This document shows, one piece after another, positions 47,460-58,700 of a stretch of DNA of 64,000 nt; the first letter of the stretch is position 1, and each line of letters starts with the position of its first letter. A program made the position numbers and the translations under genes. The notes below the pieces were generated by a model that was not told the DNA's origin, ran no database searches, and saw nothing but the letters and a program-made list of their open reading frames with translations. This DNA is from Casuarius casuarius. Its lineage: Eukaryota; Chordata; Aves; Casuariiformes; Casuariidae. The stretch is from assembly GCA_003342895.1 (NCBI GenBank), contig PTFA01000029.1, positions 2,355,951 to 2,419,950 on the forward strand, read 5' to 3'.

Positions 47460-48360
47460 CGAGTGCAGCCTCCCGCGCGCCAGACCCCCGACCTTGCTCC
47501 GGGTGCTGGGCACAATTAGGCTGCGCTGTGCAGTAGCGACAGCAATCGAGTCTGCAATAAGTTGTCTCAAATTAGCATAGGAAACATTAAGGAAAGGGAC
47601 ATTTAATTAAAGTTCTTTGTTAGAAGGAAAGAAAGCAAAGATAATTTTGATTCATCTTCCACAAGCGTGGAAAGCGGAGGATACCTTCACCATGCTTCGA
47701 CACCCAGCCATTTCATCTCGTCTGGGCATCGCTAACGACCGAAGCCGATGGGCTCCCGGACAGGACCAGGCTGGGGTTGCTGTTTGCAGCAGCCCTGCCT
47801 CCGTGAGCGATGCCCAGAGCTGCTGCGCAAGAGCAGCGACCCGACGCCGGGCCAGTGGCTCCTGGAAGAGCAGCGCGAAGGAAGGCAGCGCCGGACGCCG
47901 GCGGGCCGGGAAGCAGGAGATGCTGCCAGCGCTGACGTGCGTGGAAAGCTGACTTTTCCACTCCAGTATAAAGGCACTTATAATGCAGCGTTCAGAGGAG
48001 CGGGTAGAAGCTGTCCTGCTGCAGAAAGCTGCCTGTGTTCCTGCAGACACCTGCCGGCTCCCAGCTCACGAGGGTGGCGTTGCCGTAAGGCAGCTCCGGC
48101 CCCTCTGGACCCCTTCCAAGAGCCGCAGGGAGGAGCGAGCTGCTGACGCCAGACACAGCCTTGGAGAAGCAGAATCACAGCTTTCCCTGCGGAAAGCAGA
48201 GGCTCGGGGATGGGCGCTGTAAGAGGGCACATTCCCAAAGGGACGGCCCAAAAGCGGGGGACGGAGCCCGCCGAACGGCACCCCGAGGAGGGCTGAAGAC
48301 AGATTCAGGGACCGGGTGGAGAAAGGATCGGACAGGCAGCGATGCAGCAGCGGGGAGCAC
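47460..48360 (+). promoter_or_regulatory. CpG-rich region with TATA box, candidate promoter
   Basis: CpG density is raised at about 47,460-47,510 and again throughout 47,720-48,360. Within it, on the plus strand, CAGTATAAAGGC places a consensus TATA box at 47,967-47,973, preceded by a CRE-like TGACGTGCG at about 47,934. A start near 48,000 would follow. The downstream plus frame 47,983-48,222 (79 codons) has no known domain. Opposite-strand frames of up to 132 codons also exist. Direction and product are unproven. Confidence 0.45.
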
Positions 48361-49265
48361 TGTGTGCAATATATTTGTCCTTGAGCAACCCAAGCAGGTT
48401 GCAGTAAATCATGCAGGTCTTTGGGCTCTAATTGCCACCTTAGGAAACACGGGGACAGTGCTCAAGAAGGAAAACAGCATTTGCACCACTGCTACCTCTC
48501 TTCCTGATAATATTGTCACAACACCAAACGAAGTAGGATTACAAAAGCCAAGTGTACTTCTAAAAATAAAGGAAATACCAGTAAACATCTACATTTGAGA
48601 TGTAACATTCTATCTAACACTACCAACTGAAGCAAATGCTGTGCTGCACATTCTGCTGTTCCCAGGATAAGCACAGTGCATCGCATCTCGAATCGATTTA
48701 CCCTTATTACTCATTTTGTACCAGGGTTTGCAAATCTCTCTCCCAGGGCAGAACATAACTTTTGGCTGTTGCTTACGGATGGCAGCAGGCTGACTTCAGT
48801 AAATCCCACTTGGTCAGGATCAAGTATCTACGTAATCGTTCCTCCCAATCCATCAGCTGAAATGACACCAGTACTTTCAGATCTGCATTAAAGGCAGGTA
48901 ATTTCCACAGTTTCATTTATTGTTACTTTAGCCTCCTTCATAGATCCTAGAGTTTTCCAGTTATTTCAGACCCCTGAGATGCTTTCATCAACTTAGGAGC
49001 AAAGTAATCCTCTATGAGGATGCGAGATTCAAACGTTATCATCTCCGGATAGAAATTTGCCTTCGACAAGACTCAGCACAGGATCACCAGCCACTTCTGA
49101 AGGAAACTGAAGAGTGCTGCAGTGCACTTCCTCCATCTCAATAGTTCACCCTTGGTTAGAGTTAGAGCAAAACAAGTTGTACGCTTGGGGTAAGATTTAC
49201 AAGCCATTTAGCAACACCATTAGATGTGTTTATTTTTACGCAGTTACATTACTGCATACTGACAG
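48361..49265. other. Non-coding stretch
   Basis: No supported gene or repeat. Confidence 0.5.
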
Positions 49266-49270
49266 GCGTC
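49266..49270. repeat. Target-site duplication, left copy
   Basis: GCGTC directly precedes the LTR and is repeated at 50,457-50,461 directly after it. A 5-bp duplication is within the 4-6 bp range made by retroviral integrases. Confidence 0.65.
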
Positions 49271-49382
49271 TGTCCCGATCCAATATCGGGGGGGGGGGGT
49301 TCGTTATGATCCCAAGGACGAGATTAAGACACTAAAACCGGTCAAATAGCGTACAACCTTTTAGCTTTATTTTCCACGAAGT

Positions 49383-49448
49383 GGGGGGGGGGGGAAAGGG
49401 GGGGAAAGGCGAAGGGGAGGAGAGAGAAAGAGAGAGAGAGAAAGAGAT
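49383..49448 (+). repeat. G-run and GA microsatellite inside the LTR
   Basis: Runs of about twelve and seven G separated by AAA are followed by an AG-rich tract of GAGA units. On the sense (minus) strand of the LTR this is a C/CT-rich stretch just upstream of the polyadenylation signal. Confidence 0.9.
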
Positions 49449-49517
49449 ATCACCACCCGTGGATCCAGCAGTGTCCCGTTGGTCCTCTTCACCCTGGGTG
49501 TAAATTTTAGCGATGTG

Positions 49518-49640
49518 TGTGCAGTAGTTACAACTCAAGCAGGGTCCGACCCTAGGTTCCCGCTGAAAAGTTCNGAGCCAAATCAAGGCAAATTAAATAA
49601 ATAAATTGTAATGACACGCGTGCAGTAGTTACAGCTCGAG
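49518..49640 (-). repeat. Imperfect repeat pair inside the LTR
   Basis: GCAGTAGTTACAACTC at 49,521 and GCAGTAGTTACAGCTC at 49,622 lie 101 bp apart, each preceded by a TGTG/CGCG-rich stretch. They indicate an internal duplication in the LTR. One ambiguous base (N, 49,574) lies between them. Confidence 0.7.
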
Positions 49641-49883
49641 TTGGGTGCCTCCGAAGAGGGACCTCAAACAAAGAAATCCCTGGGCAATTATAGCTTCTTC
49701 AAATTAAGTTTCCCACCCCTCACGCGGTAGTTCAGACCAATAGTAATTTTTGGGTCTGGGGTCTCCTGCTCCCTATTGGGTCTCATCGTTGTTCCTAGGC
49801 AGGCTGCTTTTCTCCCTTATCTTTACTGTTGCGGTTTCTGCTGACAAATGTGTTTTGATTCCTCGGGTTCTGCCCTTCTCTCT

Positions 49884-50035
49884 CAAGGCCCTGACAAACA
49901 GGTGTTGTTCCAGCAATTAGCACTGCCCCAGCAGTGACAGTAGGTGTTATCTTCCAAGGTCCTGACGAAGAGGATACAATCCAGACCCCCCCTAATTAAC
50001 ACTGTTTCAGCAGTGAGGGGAGGCTTTGTTTCCCA
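49884..50035 (-). repeat. Tandem duplication of about 71 bp inside the LTR
   Basis: CAAGGCCCTGAC at 49,884 and CAAGGTCCTGAC at 49,955 start two imperfect units, each with a 'CCAG...AATTA(G/A)CACTG...CAGCAGTGA' body. A third partial start (CAGGGTCCCGG) follows near 50,034. Duplicated enhancer-like units are common in retroviral LTRs. Confidence 0.7.
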
Positions 50036-50456
50036 GGGTCCCGGCGCCCAAGCAGGCCTCACTTCAAAGCCTTGACATCCTCCCTCCCGGAGTGTGAAGC
50101 ATGGGAATGCAAACTGCTGGTAACTCCCTTATCTTTCCAGTCTGCACCAGCTCTGTGGCCCTTTCTCACTGCCTAAGGCTTCAGCAAATTTAGCTACTCA
50201 TGCTAAGCAAGTTTTATAAAAGTTGTGCCAAGCAGCAATAATTTACAGTCCAGGTCCCAAAGTCTCTGCCCGATCGTGCCCTGGTTCGGCGCAGGCTCGG
50301 TGTGCCCAGGGCAGTTGCAGGGAGACCATTTTGGGGGTCGCAGCAGCTCAGTCCTGTTTCTGCCGGGAACAGATGGCTTGTTCGGGGTTATGGTTTGCTT
50401 GCACCTTATGTACCAAGAAATGTTTAAGGCAAAAGTTCACTCATCTGTCTGCCACA

Positions 50457-50461
50457 GCGTC
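50457..50461. repeat. Target-site duplication, right copy
   Basis: GCGTC directly follows the terminal CA of the LTR and matches the left copy at 49,266. Confidence 0.65.
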
Positions 50462-51495
50462 CTTCATGTTATACCAGACTCTTGCAGCCGGCATTTCCCA
50501 CCTAACAAGTCTACACAGGGGCTTTTATTAACATCCTCCCGCAGTGCTCGGTATTTGCTCATAGGAGCTGTGACAGGGGAGCAGTGCTTGGTTTCCCTAG
50601 GTACCACGCAGGGTGCACCCCCGCACACGTGCACACCCGACGTGCTGCGCTCCGCATCGCCGTCCCTGTCACCACTGCTGCCCGGAGGACCCCGATCCCT
50701 GCCCCACGGAGCAGTTTTGCCTCAAGACCTCCGTGCTGCAAAGCCTGCAGAGGAAACCACAATTTTCCCTAGGGGCTTCGCTTAACACATGAAGCCTCTT
50801 GCCTGGACTTTGCCAATTAGAGACATAGTTGCAGAGACTGCAGAATTGCTCTCATTATGTATTTTCTTTTTACAGCTAGATTAGTTCAGGGATCAGAAAA
50901 TGAATGAGCTTAGCCCAGGTCCCACAAGCCTGCTTTTCCTCCAGGCAGCTCAGCATAGTGCGCTGCTTGCTAGACAAACATTTAATCACTTTCTGCACGC
51001 AGAATCCTCCACCACGCTGGGAGATGGGCTCTTGCCAGATTCCTCAAACAGGCAAAATTGCCACATGCATACATTTATTTCCCTTGTAAGTTGTGGCTGA
51101 CATACACAGAAAGGAATTCTGCTTTTGCAAAAGAGAAACCTCATAAATAGGATCACATTGAAAAGGTCCTCTTACTTCCAGAATATCTTCAATGCAGCTG
51201 TCAAGCAGAAACCTATCTGATAATATCCCTATCGGACAGTTTATACCAGGAAATGTAGGTGAAGGGAGATCCACCACGACGTGATAAATAGCACCATGGT
51301 GTTGAGTAGAGGGTGACGGAAATGATTTGTTTTCTAAAGGTAAAAATGGTAGGAAACTCATTCTACTCAGTTTATCCCAGAGGAGGTTAAAATGCAGCTA
51401 GCTCCTCATCTACAAATACCTAGCTGGGAAGAAGTCTCTGATAATAGTCTTTAAGCTAGCAGAAAGAGATGCAGTGAGACGTAGCAGGCAGAAAA
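50462..51495. other. Non-coding stretch
   Basis: Slightly GC-rich at 50,560-50,760; no exon or repeat supported. Confidence 0.5.
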
Positions 51496-51499
51496 AAGA

Positions 51500-51640
51500 T
51501 GCTGGACAAATTAAGGCAGCAAAAGTAACCAACTATTGAAGCAATTTGCTTAGGGACCTTGTGAATTCATCATCGCTTGAAGTCAAACCTGGGCATCTTT
51601 CCAAAAGATATGTTACAGCTCAGGAATAAATTACAGGTGT
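51500..51640 (+). mobile_element. Old CR1 LINE fragment, end of ORF2 / 3' UTR
   Basis: The plus strand follows the typical 3' segment of old CR1 copies: 'aaagtaaccaactattgaa', 'gcaatttgcttagggacc', 'attcatcatcgcttgaagtc', 'tgggcatctttccaaaagat', 'atgttacagctcaggaat'. Match to the remembered consensus order is continuous for about 120 bp, so the call is fairly firm despite divergence. Confidence 0.72.
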
Positions 51641-52320
51641 GACAGAGCTGATGTTCTGGAAGCACAGAGATATGACAAAGGCCACAGAAACAGTCACATC
51701 AGGTAGAAGTCATTATGCGTAAATCGGTATTCCTTACCCGATGGGAGCTGCTGCAGTGTGTGGGAGAGGAAAGGGGAGAAAGAGATAATTAGGGCAAGCT
51801 CCCACAATTACCTACAAAAGATGAGGCCCTTAAGCTAAATACCAAAACTATTGGGACTTAGAGAAACCAAGTCACTCTAGAACAAAATGACAAGCACGGG
51901 CCCAACACGCGCCAGCTGCTTGCAGAAATTGCTGGCAACACCTCGGCGGTGCCGCAGGCGCATAGTCAATGCCCTGCTGTGCGGTACATTCCCACTGTAT
52001 TCCTGGTATCCCAGACAAACACGCTGTTGCTTTGGGAAAGATGGCTTGGGGCTGTCACCTCAGCTACTGCCTTTGACACAACTGGGGAGGCTGAACTGAA
52101 ATCAGATGCATGGAAATCACCACAGTAAATCAGAAAGGAGCTGCAGTTTTAAAACCCTTCCCTGGAGAGACAGGCACGTGGGACAGAGATGCCTCAAGAC
52201 CTAGAGAAGCAGCCCTGAGGGTCCATAAGAGTTGGGAGGACAACCAACCTTCGAGTTTCAAAAGAGATCTCAGTGCAAAGTTACCAGGTAGAGTCTGCAA
52301 CATATTAGGGCTATTAAAAG
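51641..52320. other. Non-coding stretch between two CR1 fragments
   Basis: Slight CpG enrichment near 51,895-51,990. Frames of about 70 codons only; no domain. It may be an insertion into, or spacer between, CR1 copies. Confidence 0.45.
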
Positions 52321-52324
52321 TCTG

Positions 52325-52400
52325 AGTTGCAATAGGTGGGATAATCCACACGAGTCATCACTGTGGGCCTTTCTGGCCTTCAAAATCTACAGAAATTCAT
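52325..52400 (+). mobile_element. CR1 LINE 3' terminus
   Basis: The plus strand reads 'gagtcatcactgtgggcc', 'tttctggccttcaaaatc', 'tacagaaattc', corresponding to the common old-CR1 end 'gatcacaatggtcccttctggccttaaaatctatgaatc'. It could be the true end of the element starting at 51,500, displaced by about 690 bp, or a separate copy. Confidence 0.6.
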
Positions 52401-55400
52401 CTCACTTGATCATTCATCACAAGACGCGTGGGTCCTTCATGCTTTCCAGCACAGATTGTACCTCCCCCTCAAATTATACTCATATAGATTTCTCCTTAGA
52501 GAAAGACCCCCAAAAAATCATTTGTGAGTCATAATTTATTCAAGCAGTTCCCAGTCCTCTGGGCTACATAGTGCTTGGATTGTCATCAGACAAGAGTAAT
52601 AGCTTTCAGGAGCCATTGGGAACACCTTCTTCGGCCTCTTTTCCCCAAAACTTCACCAATTTTGGCAAAGCACAGGCTGGAATTGCCACCTAGCAATTTC
52701 TGTATTGAATACAAAGTATCGAGAAACAGTTTGTTTGGAAAGATATCCAAACTCAAAGTTTCACAGCAAGAAAGAATCTGACACAGCTGTCACTCAGCTG
52801 TGCTAAAGATTAATTCCCTTTGCTGTCTCATTTCCAAGACTTCATTTGTCAAGAACTAATTTCTAGCCTTATCAGAGCAGGGGCTGAAGCACCCAACTAT
52901 CCTCCCCTCCTCCATCAGAAATTTTCTCCCCAAATCTCTTCTTCGAGATGAGGGCTCCAAGCGCTTCTCAGCTTCCTCAGTGTAAAGCAAGTGTCTTTTT
53001 TCAGCCTGCAACTACTTTGTGCTGCCTTCCTCCAACACCTCTCCATTTCTGCCATCACCTTTCTGAAACCTCAGCTTTGCAACTGGAAAAGTGGATTTTT
53101 TTGGAGAAAATGCTGCTTCAAAATTTTAATAGATTTTGGTATTTTGCAATGGCATGAACCTACACCAAGCTTCCCACGCTAGCAACCTTTTCCTTAAAAA
53201 GGGGGGGAAGGGAGAGGAAATGCAAGGACACATTCATGCCCCTTCTTTCTGCAGTGTCTAGTTTCCTCCTAAGCTCCCACTATAGGTAACATATAAGACA
53301 GTGGCACACACATTGCCTAGCTTCCAGACCCAAATGCATGGCTTCCAAAGACTTCTGCAAGCATTAACCAAACATTTGAGGACACACAGTTTTCACACGC
53401 TAATTTACTTAAATGACATGTTACTTTGTCTCCACAACTGAGACACCTTAACAGCAGAACAGAGATTGCAAGCTGCATCTCATAGGAATTAATATATGAA
53501 AAATAAAACAAACTGAGCTAGAGCCACCCAGGCAAGCGGCCCTTGGGGTCTGTCTACAAAACAACTCATTTAGAATCAAAATAGTCACATGCTAAAGTAA
53601 TTAGGATGGAGTTCTCCAAACTCCAGCTATTCTAGGAAAACAATCTGCTATAAGGGGTTGTCAGAAAAATGAATCTCATGATATGCAGTGAGTGCCAGCA
53701 CATAAAATAGACCAAACTGTTTACCCATTATTCAGGAATGGTCCTGGGGTGGGACCAAGGCAGAGGTCCCAAGTCCCTTCCCCTACAGACTGTGACGGTG
53801 CTTCTACTACTTCAAATGTAGTTTCAAGATAATTTTTGTTGATTTCTGGATGTCCACGCTAATCTATGGCTGGAAGAGAGCCCAGCATTATTGATGCATT
53901 TACTATTGGGACACTTGTTTTGCGTCCATTTGCCCTTTTACTAAAAAAAATTCTTTACATTACATTTCTCAAACATAGGGTTATCTGAGGATTTTCCTCT
54001 GTACTTTGGTTATCCCTGGCTAGGGGTTCCCAGAACAGCCTGCTATAATTACCATTACTAATTTTTTGACATGCATCCACCAAGGAGCAAGCCAACGCTA
54101 ATGGCAAGGCCTTTCTACCATTACAGAAGTCAGACCTTGAGAATTAAACCCACAGCAACTTGCCTTCCTAGAAGTTTCTTGCAGCCAACCAGGAACTCAT
54201 GCCTCCAGTCTGATATTCAAACACGCAACCTCAGCCTCTGCGTGGTTCCTCGAACAGGTCCATAGTAACCACCTGTAGGCCCATCCCCTTGCCACCACCA
54301 CCAAGAGCTTTCATAAGGCTTATTTTATACAAGTCAAAAATAATCCTTTCTTACTAGACAACATCTACCTCCAGTCTCTGGTGCATCACTTACGTCTTTG
54401 CATGCACTGCCTACAGTGACATTCTGACATTGTGGGGCCTCTGGCAGCTATACGTGTCACAAGCATTGGGAAATACCTTTGTCTTTATGTACATAATTGC
54501 TCATCTGCAACTGTGCAACATTAGCTCAGGGATTTTTCTCCCAAACACACCCAGGTTGGCAATCCAAGCCCTAACTAGGTATCATTCAAGGACTTACTTA
54601 TCTGTAGGAAGGCCATATCCTAACACTTCCCATTTGCAGACATCAGTGCGTTCACACTGACATTACTAGTCTCCACACAGCGCTCACAGGTGAGCTAACC
54701 CACATTGGCTTAGTTCTGGGCACCAATTAGCAAATATTATAGCTTTGCTCCTCCTCCGCGAGCATATTAATGACTCTCAGCAGTGCTGTGAATCCTCCAG
54801 AGCGAACAGCAGTTGTTTGAAGCATTTTGTAGGTTCTGAATTTTTAAACAAAGATGTTCTCTCCCCAGTGTTTACTGGGCATTAAGCAAACATAAATGTT
54901 TTTACATTTTTACTAAAAAGTTTAAAAATCACCTCAATTACTCAGCTTTCATTTACACAGCACAGTGACCTCTCCATCCCAGAAGGATGTAGAAACAAGA
55001 CAGTAAGTTTCTAAGTGAGAAAGATGCATCTTTACAAGCAAAACTGAGATGACTTCATTGCCTTTCAGACAACCTTCAAATGTGAAAGCAGCAACAAAAA
55101 GGACATAAACCATCTTTACTTCATTTTACAGATTAAACCAATTTGATCGAGGAAAAGGCCATCTCCAGCAGACACAGTACAAAGGAAGAAGTTTTCTGAA
55201 TGCAAACATATCTACCTCCTCACAAAGCCCTCAAAACAGTTTCACCTTTTCAGATAGCGCCAACCAACACACACAAGCAATTCCACGGCGCTGGGAGCTC
55301 ACTCTGGTCAACAAAGCATCGCTGAAACCCTGCTGCCTTTCACAATATGCTGACAGGTCCTTCGTTAGGCGGACACATCTTTCCTTGTCAAGTTTCTCCT

Positions 55401-55625
55401 TGCACCCAGATGCTAATGAGAAAGGTTGATGGGCAATCATTTAAAATTGCATTAGCTATAAACTTATAAAGTTATTTACTATCCACTTGGTCCAACTCTT
55501 ACTGCAGTCTATGGAAAAGCACCTAGCAAGTCTTGGATTAGGCTCCATACTATTTATTCAATGCCTTTAGCAGGGGCATTAATACAAAAATGCCTTGGGA
55601 AACCCAGTAGAAGCTAGGGAGGCAT
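52401..55625. other. Non-coding stretch
   Basis: No supported gene, RNA or transposon; frames are under 80 codons. Confidence 0.5.
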
Positions 55626-55636
55626 GTGTTAAAAAA

Positions 55637-55720
55637 TTTTTATATATATATTTTTATATATATATTTTTTTATATATATATATATATATATTTTTTTATA
55701 TATATATATATATATATAAA
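55637..55720. repeat. TA-rich microsatellite
   Basis: About 84 bp made of (TA)n blocks separated by runs of four to seven T, itself in a quasi-repeated pattern (T-run plus TATATATATA). Such DNA can extrude cruciforms and is usually length-polymorphic. The 79-codon Ile/Tyr/Phe frame across it is an artefact. Confidence 0.95.
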
Positions 55721-58700
55721 AGTTTTATTTATTTTTAAGTTTTCTCCTCTTATAGTAAGAGATTTTACAAGCAGCTTAAGAGACAGGCCAGAACTGCAGT
55801 CTCACAATATGGAGCCATTAGGCAGCGTACATTTGAGGATAGCGAAGATGCAAGTCTGTTCATAGGTATTTATTATAGATCATTTTTCTCGACACTGGAT
55901 TCTGAACTGCAAACCTGGAGCCCGGGGCAGATCCCAGCATTCATTATTAACAAGGCCCAAAAATAAAACAGAAATTCCTCCTGGAGGAAGAAAAGTTATA
56001 CATCCATGCCTAGGGCTGAAGGTGCCATTCATAACAAATTGCTTGACTAGTTCATCTTTGTGTGCATATCATAATTCCCTCAGATTATTTTTCTACCACT
56101 GAATTCCACTGTGGTCCCGGGTCACTCATTGAAAGTCAGCCTGTGAAAGGCTCTCGTGATGGAGCATGGACACGGCGTATTGTTTGCTCCCTGAGTAGAG
56201 AACGTCACTGAATCCAGGGCCTCGCATGATTAATTGCGGAAAGTGGAACCTTTATACAAATACTTTTAATGGAGAATGTGATTAAGCTTAAGAGTTATCT
56301 TCTAAGAATATTTGTACCAGTGAGATTTGATCATGCAAGGAGAAGAGAGAACTAGTCATGCAGCAAAAGGAAGTTAGCTTAAAGGAGAATATCCAGTTAA
56401 TTACTTTGGGTTTTTTCCTCAGCTTCATTAATAACAGGCTGATGTAAATACTTGTTTTGAATTTTTTTTTTTTTAAAGGGAGAACAGTAGCAGCAACAAC
56501 ATACTGATCAGAGGTGCTAACCTACCTGTGGCGTCGGAAAAACTGTCCCTGGAGTTGAACTGGGAAGGCCAAAATGAGAGGAAACGTAGGAAAAACATTT
56601 TTAGCACTAGTGAACAATATCAGTTCTTCTAACCTGAGCTCTCACTTCAAGTGGGACACAGGGTCCAAAAGGATGGAAATTGGGTCCTAAGAGACTCCTT
56701 CCCTCCTGATACAGGTACTTTTATAGAGAACTTCAAAGGTACCAAGTCACATGAGAGCTATTTCTGCCCTCAGGGCACATTTCAGCAAACAGCATAGGAT
56801 TTGGGACCTTCGCTTGTTTGGACACTCCAGAAGTTTCCAGCTCCGTCCCAGACTTTGCACTGTGTCTGGTGGCAGGAGGCAGGTTTAACCCTCCTTCATC
56901 ACAAAAGACACAAGACAGGAAGTAACTGAAGCTACCACGGGAAAGTAAAACAGAACAGCTTTTCATACCGGAAAATAAAACAAGCAGGTCAGTTACCAAT
57001 GACAGAGCGCGCAAAGCCTACAGGGCACGCCAGCCTGCAGGCTGCACACAGGGCATAGCCACGGACCTGACAGCTCCGGGCAGCCCTACGGCCCCAGCTC
57101 TCACACACCGCTGCCAGCAAGCGGCTGCATCCTGGTACAAACTCAGATGAGAAATCCATGGCCACAGCCAGCATCACCCTCTTACATACTTGCAACGCCC
57201 TTGCCTCTCCTCACCTTTTATACCAGACAACTGTTTGGCCTCCTCTGCAACGTGTTAGCTGGCTGTATGCAGCAGCTGGGTGCCCAGAACAAGGGAGGAA
57301 CCACAGAGAGGTGGAGCACCCTTGCACCAAAAGCTGTGGCCCCCACAGATGCTATAAATCCCACTTGCATCGTGCAATCCCACACCGTTGCTCTCCTGAG
57401 GAAGGAAAAGCGATCTGAGCTTGCCTAGGACTCCTCCATACCCAGAAGCACTCAAGAGCTTTCTGCTGTTTGGAGTTCACCTTGGTAACCATGGCACCAC
57501 CTTTGCCTGCTTGCAGAGTGTTGCATTAATGGAGAGATTTGCCCCAAAATTGGAAGAAACACCTCACTGTGGTTATGAGAAGGCTAAAATTGAGCCAAGC
57601 TTCTCTGCCACCAGCACTGCCTCTCGTCCCTAAATGGTGACCTCTGTGGTGGCATTTACAGGGAACAGGCACAACTCCCAGCCCTTGTTCTGCCTGCCTG
57701 AAGAAACCAAATTTAGTACCTTCCTTTCATTTGTTCCTGGTCAGGCTGACCTATCTTCAAGAGGATGAACCAGCTTTGTACACAATATCCCAGGGAAGGT
57801 TTTCAAGGGCCTTGTATTGCGGTAATGTTTGCGCGTTAACTGGGAATAGCATGGCAACATTGCAGCGCGGGGGTCCTTCTCATGGCCCCCTCTTGGTATT
57901 AGCCCACATAACCATACCCAGGTGCAGTTAACTCCTAGCTTCAGTGACCTGCAGCTATTTGGTATGGGAATGCTACATCTGAGGCAGTTGCCTTAGGCTC
58001 TGTCTATAATCAAAGGAGAGAAATAAGCACTTTCAGGACAGAATAATTAGATCAGTTTTCAACATCTAATTTAGTATTAAATTAATTACACCTTAGAAAA
58101 GCTTATTTCTCCCTATGGGATTCTGAGCAACTAGCTCAGGCAGAGATATCCGTATCCATTGATAGATCCCGCACCTTGTGAATGGCTAGTCGGGCACAAT
58201 TCTTTCATAAACCCATTGTGCCTATTCTTCAATTTTATTAACTCACCTAATTCTCCTTTCCATCATGACTTATTCTAAACCTTGCACATACAAAGCAGTA
58301 TCAGCAAGTCTGTGGCTGTCTAGATTTCCTATTCATCTCTCTCTTTTGGATATCAATTCATTTTTTTCAGTCACATAGCACCATCTTCTATTTTATAACC
58401 TTTTTCAAAAGGTCTGGTTAAGGCATGCAGTTTCGTGTGCTAGGTTTCAGAAAAAGTGTATCTGCTTCCCTAGAGTGTGAAGATGAAGAAAGGTTTTCCC
58501 ATCTCACAAGTACACATTTTTATCTCCATCACCTCAAGCACCTTCCCCACATCTCCTGCTCCAAACTACCTTAGTGAAAACTAAAGCAAAATGTCCACCC
58601 AGAATTAGAACATACATCTCTACCTGTCCTTCACCATTTTTTTTTGTGTTGGAAACAAACATAAGTCAGTTTGACATTTCTCAGTTCTCTTACTTCCATT

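Larger units (their letters stand above)
49271..50456 (-). mobile_element. Solo LTR of an endogenous retrovirus
   Basis: Read on the minus strand, the element begins TGTGGCAGACAG (at 50,456) and ends TTGGATCGGGACA (at 49,271), giving the TGT...ACA ends of a retroviral LTR, and is flanked by the 5-bp repeat GCGTC. An AATAAA signal lies at 49,366-49,371, about 95 bp before the 3' end, where polyadenylation is expected. A TTTATAAAA box lies near 50,213-50,220. The interior has C/T-rich low complexity (minus strand) and imperfect tandem duplications. No gag, pol or env follows on either side, so this is one LTR left after LTR-LTR recombination. I cannot name the family; length and ends suit an avian ERV. 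Confidence 0.75.

Noticed and set aside
50225..50785. 186-codon plus-strand frame
   Set aside because: Its first 77 codons lie antisense inside the solo LTR and the frame crosses the LTR border.
55626..55865. 79-codon frame rich in Ile, Tyr and Phe
   Set aside because: It is a translation of the TA microsatellite.
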